A stretch of DNA of 5,065 nt, taken from assembly GCA_903916205.1 (NCBI GenBank), contig CAIWVX010000184.1, positions 1 to 5,065 of the forward strand, given 5' to 3'. This DNA is from an uncultured beta proteobacterium (GTDB lineage Bacteria; Pseudomonadota; Gammaproteobacteria; Burkholderiales; Rhodocyclaceae). The notes beneath the pieces were generated by a model. That model saw only the letters and a program-made list of their open reading frames with translations. It did not search any database and had not been told where the DNA came from. A program made the translations under genes and the position numbers. How positions within the stretch are numbered: position 1 is the stretch's first letter; each line of letters starts with the position of its first letter. Of the stretch, positions 1-5,065 are shown one piece after another.

Positions 1-1096
1 CCAGAACAAGCACCATGCTCAACATGCCGACGCTGGGAATGCCCGGCGCGCCAATGGCCCCGAGCATGGCGACAAAGAAGATGATGATCTGGCTAACAAG
101 ATCCATCTCGATGCCAGCCAACCGTGCGATAAAGAGGGCGGCCGTGGCTTCGTAGAGCGCTGTGCCATCCATATTGGCGGTGGCGCCTAATGGGACGACA
201 AAGTTGGCGATGTCCTTTTTGACATGTAAATGTTGTTCGACGCAGCGCAACGTGACCGGCAGCGTGGCGGCGCTGGAGCTGGTGGCAAACGCCGTTAATA
301 GGGCTTCCCGTGAGCCTCGCCAAAAATGTAACGGGGTGATTCGGGTGAATAAATAGAGAATCAGCGGGAGTATTACGATGCCGTGAAACAGTGTCGTGCC
401 GAAGACCACGGCAATGAACTTGATCAGACTTGAGAGTAGTTCGCTTTGCTGGGTGGCGACGAGTTGAAGCATCAAGGCGGCGATGCCCAAAGGGGCGAGG
501 CGCATGATCCAGCCGACGATGATTAAGCAAAGTTCCTGCATTTCTTGGATCAGCGTGCGTATATTTCTGAATCGCTCGCCACCCACCACCAATGCAATAC
601 CGAGGAATAGCGCAAAAATTACGATGGTCAGAATTTCGCCCTGAGCCAGCGCCTTGAAGGGATTTTGGAATAACCCGTGTAAAAATTGAGCGATATAGTC
701 GGGCAGTGGCATTCTATGGGCTTCGTAGTGTTGCGTCGCGGCGGCAAACATTTCCAGATGCAGCCCTTCGCCTGGACGGAAAATATGCGCGGCACCAAAA
801 CCGATCAAAATGGCCAGAGCCATTGAACACATGAAAAACGTGAGGGTGCTGATCCAAACCTTGTGCATTTTGTCATGGGCACGCAAATTGGCTACCCCGA
901 CGGCAATCGAGGAAAAAATTAGCGGGATCAGGATCATCCGTAGCAGATCAAGAAACACGGTGCTGACCAGTTTGGCAGAGTAAAGAACGCCTTGTGTTAG
1001 CGGCGTATCCGTCGGTGTCGGTAAGCTTAGCCCACCCATTATGCCGATACCGCAGCCTAGAAGAATGAGTGTGTTGAGCGAAATTTTATGAGTCAT
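1..1096 (-). CDS. Dicarboxylate/amino acid:cation symporter (DAACS family, GltP/DctA/SLC1-like), C-terminus cut by window edge
   Basis: Inner-membrane secondary transporter that imports an acidic amino acid or C4-dicarboxylate with Na+ or H+. I translated 365 residues with no stop. Counting from the ATG at 1096, the TM2-type stretch MILIPLIFSSI lies at 54-64, hairpin HP1 with TSSSAATLP at 272-280, the unwound TM7 motif NMDGT at 308-312 (the Asp is the cation ligand in GltPh), and HP2 with GAIGAPGIPSVG at 346-357. Family members are about 400-430 residues, so roughly 40-70 residues are missing, including TM8, whose Arg/Asp residues set substrate choice; the substrate cannot be called. The start is uncertain: the ATG at 1096, a GTG at 1123 and an ATG at 1150 are all in frame and none has a Shine-Dalgarno. 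ATG 1096 gives the usual short basic N-terminus (MTHKISLNT). The gene lies downstream of the PII-like gene across a gap with its own candidate promoter. Family assignment is very secure. Confidence 0.95.
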   Translation of the reverse strand, partial: MTHKISLNTLILLGCGIGIMGGLSLPTPTDTPLTQGVLYSAKLVSTVFLDLLRMILIPLIFSSIAVGVANLRAHDKMHKVWISTLTFFMCSMALAILIGFGAAHIFRPGEGLHLEMFAAATQHYEAHRMPLPDYIAQFLHGLFQNPFKALAQGEILTIVIFALFLGIALVVGGERFRNIRTLIQEMQELCLIIVGWIMRLAPLGIAALMLQLVATQQSELLSSLIKFIAVVFGTTLFHGIVILPLILYLFTRITPLHFWRGSREALLTAFATSSSAATLPVTLRCVEQHLHVKKDIANFVVPLGATANMDGTALYEATAALFIARLAGIEMDLVSQIIIFFVAMLGAIGAPGIPSVGMLSMVLVL

Positions 1097-1119
1097 GCGT
1101 GATTTTTTAGGAGGCGGAT

Positions 1120-1167
1120 TCACGTCTGAAGTGCAACAGGCGCGTGGCATAAGTTTAACGGTTTCAT
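1120..1167 (-). other. Possible 15-residue leader ORF overlapping an in-frame GTG start of the symporter
   Basis: An ATG at 1165-1167 opens a 15-codon ORF (MKPLNLCHAPVALQT, then TGA). It has a GAGG Shine-Dalgarno at 1173-1176 with 5-base spacing, better than any start of the symporter itself. Its TGA stop (1120-1122) overlaps the GTG at 1121-1123, which is in frame with the symporter, a GTGA arrangement typical of translational coupling. The start region can also fold: GGTTT and AAACC (1160-1164 and 1169-1173 on the plus strand) would form a 5-bp stem with part of the start codon in the loop. The peptide resembles nothing I know and may be chance. Confidence 0.3.
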
Positions 1168-1200
1168 AAAAACCTCGTGGGGTGTTTGTCGTCGAAAGTC

Positions 1201-1229
1201 ATTTTCTTGCGAAAGAACGGGCGAATCAA
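1201..1229 (-). promoter_or_regulatory. Candidate sigma-70 promoter for the symporter
   Basis: On the minus strand a -35-like TTGATT (1224-1229) and a -10-like GAAAAT (1201-1206) are separated by exactly 17 bases. Each matches 4 of 6 consensus positions. Directly upstream (1237-1250) is an almost pure A tract, where an UP element would sit. Transcription would start near 1194, about 20-25 bases before the GAGG of the leader ORF and about 100 bases before the symporter ATG at 1096. This is pattern matching only. Confidence 0.35.
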
Positions 1230-1232
1230 ACC

Positions 1233-1288
1233 GTCTATTTTTTTCTTTTTCACCGTGCCCACGCGGCGTAGGGGTGAGCAAAATAGAC
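1233..1288. repeat. Inverted repeat with 9-bp arms in the PII-like/symporter gap
   Basis: The arms are GTCTATTTT (1233-1241) and AAAATAGAC (1280-1288), perfectly complementary, with a 38-base spacer. Inside the spacer, CACC (1251-1254) and GGTG (1273-1276) could extend the pairing after an asymmetric internal loop. The structure starts 17 bases past the PII-like stop codon. On the minus-strand transcript it is not followed by a real U tract, so it is a poor intrinsic terminator. It overlaps the A-rich stretch upstream of the candidate promoter and could instead be an operator or a processing site. Confidence 0.4.
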
Positions 1289-1305
1289 ATCGGCCGCCAA
1301 CGGTT

Positions 1306-1665
1306 CTACTTGGGGTAACTCTTGACGCCCTCGGCGCCCGGCATGGTTTTATGCACAAAGACGGCCCGCTCAATCGGAGTGACCCAGACTAGACCGTCGC
1401 CGACCTGACCCGTGCTCACAGAGGTTACGATAATATCGACGATGACATCAGACAACTCGTCCGAGGTCACAATTTCGATACGGATTTTGGGTGTGTAGTC
1501 GGTTAAATCATTTTTGATTGATGATTTTACGGGCGTCAAGCGTGACAAGGCCGAAAGCCCCTCTACCTTACTCACCGTCATTCCGGGGAAGCCGGCAAGG
1601 TCGCGCAACGCCTCACGCAACGCAGGTAATTTATTTGGCCGGATGATGGCCTTAATTTCTTTCAT
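1306..1665 (-). CDS. PII-like protein of the metal-efflux-associated type (PII-NG-like; P-II family nitrogen regulator fold)
   Basis: 119-residue cytoplasmic protein, expected to be a trimer like GlnB/GlnK. The N-terminus (MKEIKAIIRPNKL), the GMTVSKVEG segment (28-36), PKIRIEIV (59-66) and TGQVGDG (85-91) align with GlnB over the whole length. Several functional GlnB residues are absent by my manual alignment. The T-loop (about 37-58) has no Tyr-51 uridylylation motif and no Gln-39, and Lys-90, Arg-101 and Arg-103, which hold ATP phosphates, become Leu-92, Phe-103 and His-105. Lys-58 and Glu-62 appear kept as Lys-60 and Glu-64. Classical ATP/2-oxoglutarate sensing and GlnD modification are therefore doubtful. 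The start is well supported by AGGAG seven bases upstream. It begins 23 bp after the RND pump stop, so it is probably in the same operon. Placement beside an HME-RND pump matches the PII-NG group; a role in pump regulation or metal sensing is inference. Confidence 0.88.
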   Translation of the reverse strand: MKEIKAIIRPNKLPALREALRDLAGFPGMTVSKVEGLSALSRLTPVKSSIKNDLTDYTPKIRIEIVTSDELSDVIVDIIVTSVSTGQVGDGLVWVTPIERAVFVHKTMPGAEGVKSYPK

Positions 1666-1672
1666 TTAAACG

Positions 1673-1677
1673 CTCCT
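1673..1677 (-). promoter_or_regulatory. Ribosome binding site of the PII-like gene
   Basis: AGGAG on the minus strand lies 7 bases before the ATG at 1663-1665, inside the 23-bp gap after the pump gene. It fixes the start and is the clearest Shine-Dalgarno in the window. Confidence 0.8.
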
Positions 1678-1688
1678 ATCAACCCTAA

Positions 1689-4600
1689 TCAGGTTTCCAC
1701 AGGGACTTCGTCAAACCAATGATACAAAGTAGGCAGCATTACCAGCGTCAGCAACGTACAGGTAATGAGCCCGCCGATCACCACGATAGCCAGAGGACGC
1801 TGTACTTCCGACCCTGGCCCGTTGGCAAACAAAAAAGGAATCAAGCCCAGCAGTGCCACCGTCGCCGTCATCATCACCGGACGAAAGCGCTGAGTTGCCC
1901 CATGCACCACCGCATCAGCCACAGAATAACCCTCGTGTCGCAAGCTGCGAATGTAACTTACCAATACCACGCCGTTAAGCACGGCAATACCCCATAGCGC
2001 AATAAAGCCCACCGAGGCCGGCACCGAGAGGTACTCCCCCGTAAGAAACAAAGCAATCACGCCGCCTAGGGAGGCAAAGGGCAACACGAGGATAATCAGC
2101 GTGGCCATTCGCAACGAGCCAAATAGCAAGAACAATAAGAAGAAAATGGCGGCAATCGTCACCGGCACAATGATCGCCAGATGCCCTAACGCCCGTTCCA
2201 TGTTCTGAAACTGTCCACCCCACTCCAGATAATAGCCTTCAGGCAAGCGAATTTTTTGCTCGACTTTTTGCTGTAACTCAGCGACAAAGCCGCCAAGGTC
2301 ACGGCCTTTGACGTTTACGCCAACCACGATGCGGCGCTTGGACATTTCTCGACTAATCTGCGCCGGGCCATCAAGGATCTGGATTTTTGCCACACTCTGA
2401 AGGTTAACTTGGGCTCCACCGGGGGCAAAAACGATCAAGTTACGGATCGCATCCACATCATTACGAAAGCGGTGCGGCAGGCGAACTACACCAGAAAAAC
2501 GTCGCTCGCCCTCAAAAATTTGAACCGCTTCCTTGCCGCCAATTGAGGTCTCTATCACGTCATGAATATCGCTGGCATTGATGCCGTAACGGGCGATGGC
2601 TTGTCGATCAATGTCGATCGACAGGTACTGCTGACCCATTAAACGCTCAACCCGCAAATCTTCGGCTCCGTTGATAGCTTGAGCGACTTTGGCAATTTCT
2701 TCGGCTTTCTTTTTGAGTAGATCCAAATCATCGCCAAACACTTTGATCGCCACATCGGAACGTACTCCGGTGACCATTTCATCGACCCGATCTGAAATCG
2801 GCTGCGCCATGACCACTTGCACTCCAGGTAGCGCCTTGAGCTTGTCGCGCATGGCTTCAGCAATATCATCCTGATCCCAACCGCGCGGCCATTCGTTGCG
2901 CGGTTTTAGACTGACGATCGGTGTTGATTCATTTTGCCCTTGTGCATCGGCGGGCGATTCTCCACGGCCTACGCCAGATACCGCCGATTTAACACCCGGC
3001 ACTTCCATCACCAAGCGCATGGCGATCATTTCCATCTTGATCGATTCGTCAAGAGAAATATTGGGCACCCGATTGATCCCCGGAACAATCGAACCTTCTT
3101 TCATTTCGGGGATAAACGCCGTTCCAAGAAAGGGGAACAAGGCCAACGTAAATAAGAGCATTCCGCCAGCCACCGCTAGGGTCTTCTTCTGATGGGATAA
3201 AGACCAGTGCAATAGCTTGAGATAGTGCCTCTTCATCACCGCAATGGCGCGTGTTTCATGGTTGCCATGCCCCATTCCGACCTTGAGCATATAGGAGGAC
3301 AAAACCGGCGTCAGCGTTAAGGACAACACCAGTGAAATGAACAAGGCGATGGAAATGGTGTAGGCCAGTGGCGCGAACATCTTGCCTTCCATTCCGGTTA
3401 AGGTCATCAGCGGTAGAAAGACCAGAATAATGATGCCGACGCCAAAAATTACCGGCGTCGCCACTTCTTTGACCGCCGTGAAAATAATCCGTACCCGCGA
3501 TTCGCCGTAAGCGTCACGCCCAAGGTGGGCAAAGGCGTTTTCCACCACCACCACCGAACCGTCCACCATCAGACCGATGGCGATGGCTAATCCACCCAGC
3601 GACATTAAATTGGCCGACAGCCCGTAATAATTCATCACCATAAAGGTCATTAACGGAGTCAGTACCAGCGTCGCCACCACCACCGCAGCAGAACGCACGT
3701 CACCCAGAAAGATAATGAGAATGGCGATGACGAACACCACGCCTTCCAGCAGCACCTTGACCACCGTTTTGATCGCTGCATCGACCAGTTCTGAGCGGTC
3801 ATAGTACGGAACAATCCGCAAGTCATCGGGCAGCATCCCCTTGGCGTTGATTTCGGCGACCCGTTTCTTGATCCGCGAAACAATCTCTTTGGCATTGCCG
3901 GCGCGAATCATCATCACAATACCGCCCACGGACTCTGTCACCCCGTTTTTGATTACCGCACCAGAACGAGCACCGGTACCCAACTTCACCTCGGCCACGT
4001 CACGCACATAGACCGGGGTGCCGCCGACTTCCTTGAGCACGATAGCGCCGATGTCGTCGAGACTCTTGATCAGGCCAACCCCACGAATCAGGTATTGCTC
4101 GGCATAATGCGGCAACACCCCTCCGCCGGAATTGGCATTATTGTGTGCCAACGCGGTATACACGTCTTGGACGCCAAGCTTGTAGTGGTGCAAGCGATCA
4201 GGGCTGACGAGCACCTGGTACTGCTTTTCATATCCCCCCTGAGAATTAATTTCTGCCACTCCGGGGATCGAACGTAGTAGCGGGCGCACCACCCAGTCCT
4301 GCACGATACGGCGTTCTGTTAATTCTTTTTCGGTCAGATGGCGTTTGCCGTCATCGGGGCGATCCAGGGTGTATTGATAGACTTCACCCAAGCCGGTTGA
4401 TACCGGCCCCAGCACCGGCGTCACTTTAGCCGGCAATCGCCCACCGACTTCCATCAAGCGTTCCATCACCAGTTGACGGGCAAAGTAAACATCGGTCTTG
4501 TCAGTGAATACGAGCGTGATTAGCGACAGACCGGGCTTGTTGAGCGAGCGCATTTCAGTCAGTCCCGGCAGACCGGTCATCGAGACTTCCAGCGGCACGG

Positions 4601-4796
4601 TGACAAAGCGTTCGACTTCTTCCGGCGAGCGGCCGATGGCTTCGGTGGCAATCTGCACTTGCACGTTTGTTACATCGGGAAAGGCATCTACCGACAGTTT
4701 GCGTGCGGCATTAAGTCCGAAGACGAGAAGTATGGCGGCGACGACAACGACCACCAGTCGCTGCTGGAGGGCGGTTCTGATTAAGGATTCAATCAT
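1689..4796 (-). CDS. Heavy-metal-efflux RND pump, CusA/CzcA family, complete
   Basis: 1035-residue inner-membrane, proton-driven pump, normal length for the HME-RND family, forming the trimeric core of a tripartite metal exporter. TM1 is at about 14-31, followed by a periplasmic porter/docking domain to about 335, TM2-TM6 at about 345-500, a cytoplasmic linker, TM7 near 540-558, a second periplasmic domain to about 868, and TM8-TM12 to about 1022. Family hallmarks include VDAFPDVTNVQVQI (36-49) and, in TM4, AIGLMVDGSVVVVEN (406-420) with Asp-412 and Glu-419 as likely proton-relay acids. TM10 reads ALWGIAVLNGVVLVS (933-947), as in CzcA relatives rather than CusA. CzcA's TM4 DFG is AIG here, and CusA's three metal-binding Met positions appear to be Glu, Glu and Ile. 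This points to a divalent cation; I recall AIG-x3-DGS-x3-VEN as the HME5 group, tentatively linked to nickel. The start matches the family (MIESLIRTAL) but has no Shine-Dalgarno and overlaps an upstream ORF stop by ATGA. The adaptor gene ends 96 bp upstream. Confidence 0.97.
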   Translation of the reverse strand: MIESLIRTALQQRLVVVVVAAILLVFGLNAARKLSVDAFPDVTNVQVQIATEAIGRSPEEVERFVTVPLEVSMTGLPGLTEMRSLNKPGLSLITLVFTDKTDVYFARQLVMERLMEVGGRLPAKVTPVLGPVSTGLGEVYQYTLDRPDDGKRHLTEKELTERRIVQDWVVRPLLRSIPGVAEINSQGGYEKQYQVLVSPDRLHHYKLGVQDVYTALAHNNANSGGGVLPHYAEQYLIRGVGLIKSLDDIGAIVLKEVGGTPVYVRDVAEVKLGTGARSGAVIKNGVTESVGGIVMMIRAGNAKEIVSRIKKRVAEINAKGMLPDDLRIVPYYDRSELVDAAIKTVVKVLLEGVVFVIAILIIFLGDVRSAAVVVATLVLTPLMTFMVMNYYGLSANLMSLGGLAIAIGLMVDGSVVVVENAFAHLGRDAYGESRVRIIFTAVKEVATPVIFGVGIIILVFLPLMTLTGMEGKMFAPLAYTISIALFISLVLSLTLTPVLSSYMLKVGMGHGNHETRAIAVMKRHYLKLLHWSLSHQKKTLAVAGGMLLFTLALFPFLGTAFIPEMKEGSIVPGINRVPNISLDESIKMEMIAMRLVMEVPGVKSAVSGVGRGESPADAQGQNESTPIVSLKPRNEWPRGWDQDDIAEAMRDKLKALPGVQVVMAQPISDRVDEMVTGVRSDVAIKVFGDDLDLLKKKAEEIAKVAQAINGAEDLRVERLMGQQYLSIDIDRQAIARYGINASDIHDVIETSIGGKEAVQIFEGERRFSGVVRLPHRFRNDVDAIRNLIVFAPGGAQVNLQSVAKIQILDGPAQISREMSKRRIVVGVNVKGRDLGGFVAELQQKVEQKIRLPEGYYLEWGGQFQNMERALGHLAIIVPVTIAAIFFLLFLLFGSLRMATLIILVLPFASLGGVIALFLTGEYLSVPASVGFIALWGIAVLNGVVLVSYIRSLRHEGYSVADAVVHGATQRFRPVMMTATVALLGLIPFLFANGPGSEVQRPLAIVVIGGLITCTLLTLVMLPTLYHWFDEVPVET

Positions 4797-4912
4797 GACA
4801 AGGCGTGCTTTGTATAAACAGAAGGAACCCGCGCACTAATGAAGCGCTCAGGCCAAGCGTAATCGCACCCACGATCAGGCATCACGGCCCTTTTAGCGCT
4901 TACCTTCAACAT
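4793..4912 (-). other. Possible 39-residue ORF bridging the adaptor end and the pump start (ATGA overlap)
   Basis: An ATG at 4910-4912 lies 7 bases after GAGG and opens a 39-codon frame (beginning MLKVSAKRAV) that ends in TGA at 4793-4795. That stop shares ATGA with the pump start at 4794-4796. The pump start has no Shine-Dalgarno of its own, so translation through this ORF could deliver ribosomes to it. The first 20 bases overlap the end of the adaptor gene in another frame. The peptide is basic, has one Cys and no membrane segment, and matches no family I recognise. It may be a coupling ORF, part of a frameshifted adaptor, or chance. Confidence 0.35.
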
Positions 4913-5065
4913 GGGGTGCCCTCGCTGGTTCTGTGCGTTTTTTTTCACCTTCTGCAGAGGCCGAACCCGCAAGCTCAGCCCGTTTACGCTCATTGTTCAG
5001 ATGAAAGGCACCTTCCACGACGACATGGTCGCCAGGGCTACTGCCGCTTTCAACGACACGCAAGC
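4893..5065 (-). CDS. Efflux RND periplasmic adaptor subunit (membrane fusion protein, CzcB/CusB-like), C-terminal fragment
   Basis: Only the last 56 residues are in the window; the start lies beyond the right edge. The readable part begins LRVVESGSSPGDHVVVEGAF and continues HLNNERKRAEL, the C-terminal signature of HME-type adaptors (glycine turn, GD-x-VVVEGAF-x-L, then a charged helix with RAEL). This is the membrane-proximal region that contacts the RND pump in the periplasm. It is followed by an unconserved, highly charged tail of about 25 residues ending HVEGKR and TAA. The pump gene follows after 96 bp on the same strand, the usual adaptor-pump order. A run of eight A bases (plus-strand T at 4938-4945) lies in the tail and could shift the reading frame into the ORF that ends at the pump start. 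Confidence 0.9.
   Translation of the reverse strand, partial: LRVVESGSSPGDHVVVEGAFHLNNERKRAELAGSASAEGEKKRTEPARAPHVEGKR
4938..4945 (-). repeat. A8 homopolymer in the adaptor coding sequence
   Basis: Eight consecutive A bases on the coding strand, read as GAA AAA AAA CGC in the adaptor. Runs of this length are prone to polymerase slippage. Loss of one A would move the adaptor into the frame that stays open down to the ATGA at the pump start, replacing the tail from after the KK pair. Confidence 0.6.

Noticed and set aside
93..530. Minus-strand 145-codon open frame
   Set aside because: Lies wholly inside the symporter gene in another frame; the translation is Arg/His-rich with no family features.
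1108..1114. TAGGAGG on the plus strand, resembling a strong Shine-Dalgarno
   Set aside because: It is on the strand opposite the symporter, and the nearest plus-strand start (GTG 1131) is too far away and gives only a 12-codon frame.
1217..1250. Short stem ACGG/CCGT followed by a T-rich tract on the plus strand, like an intrinsic terminator
   Set aside because: The stem is only 4 bp with a 10-base loop, and no plus-strand gene lies upstream for it to terminate; the T tract is better read as an A tract upstream of a minus-strand promoter.
1177..1392. Plus-strand 71-codon open frame across the gap and into the PII-like gene
   Set aside because: No Shine-Dalgarno, a low-complexity Phe run from the T tract, and it overlaps a confident gene on the opposite strand.
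2896..3192. Two plus-strand open frames opposite the pump middle
   Set aside because: Antisense shadows in two different frames of a conserved RND gene with no independent signals.
4498..4839. Plus-strand 113-codon open frame
   Set aside because: Antisense to the pump N-terminus; Ser/Thr/Arg-rich shadow of a well-conserved gene.
4797..4892. Adaptor-pump gap examined for a terminator or attenuator
   Set aside because: Only 4-bp stems were found (for example GCGC/GCGC and ATCG/CGAT), with no U tract.

Overview
The window is a strip of four protein-coding genes that all read on the minus strand, so transcription runs from high to low coordinates. From upstream to downstream they are: the C-terminal end of an RND-type periplasmic adaptor (4893-5065, start outside the window); a complete 1035-residue heavy-metal-efflux RND pump of the CusA/CzcA family (1689-4796); a 119-residue PII-like protein (1306-1665); and a dicarboxylate/amino acid:cation symporter (1-1096) whose C-terminus runs off the left edge. 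An adaptor plus an RND pump implies a Gram-negative envelope, most likely a proteobacterium. GC content looks moderate (roughly half), and nothing here fixes the genus.

Right part (1306-5065): this is a metal-efflux operon. The adaptor and the pump should form, with an outer-membrane channel not seen here, a tripartite exporter of metal ions. The pump lacks both the Czc-type TM4 motif and the three methionines of the Cu(I)/Ag(I) pump CusA, which suggests a divalent cation, possibly nickel. The PII-like gene follows the pump by 23 bp with a strong ribosome binding site and is almost certainly co-transcribed. It matches the PII-NG group known to sit beside metal-efflux genes. It keeps the PII fold signature but has lost the uridylylation site and most residues that bind ATP and 2-oxoglutarate in GlnB.

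Left part (1-1305): about 155-210 bp separate the PII-like gene from the symporter, depending on which start codon is used. This gap holds a plausible sigma-70 promoter with an A-rich UP-like stretch, a 9-bp inverted repeat, and a possible 15-residue leader ORF whose stop overlaps an in-frame GTG of the symporter. The symporter is therefore probably an independent or additional transcription unit, and its link to metal efflux is unproven.

Two features at the adaptor/pump junction deserve attention: an A8 run near the 3' end of the adaptor gene, and a 39-codon ORF with a good ribosome binding site that ends in an ATGA overlap with the pump start. No RNA genes, CRISPR arrays or mobile elements were seen.
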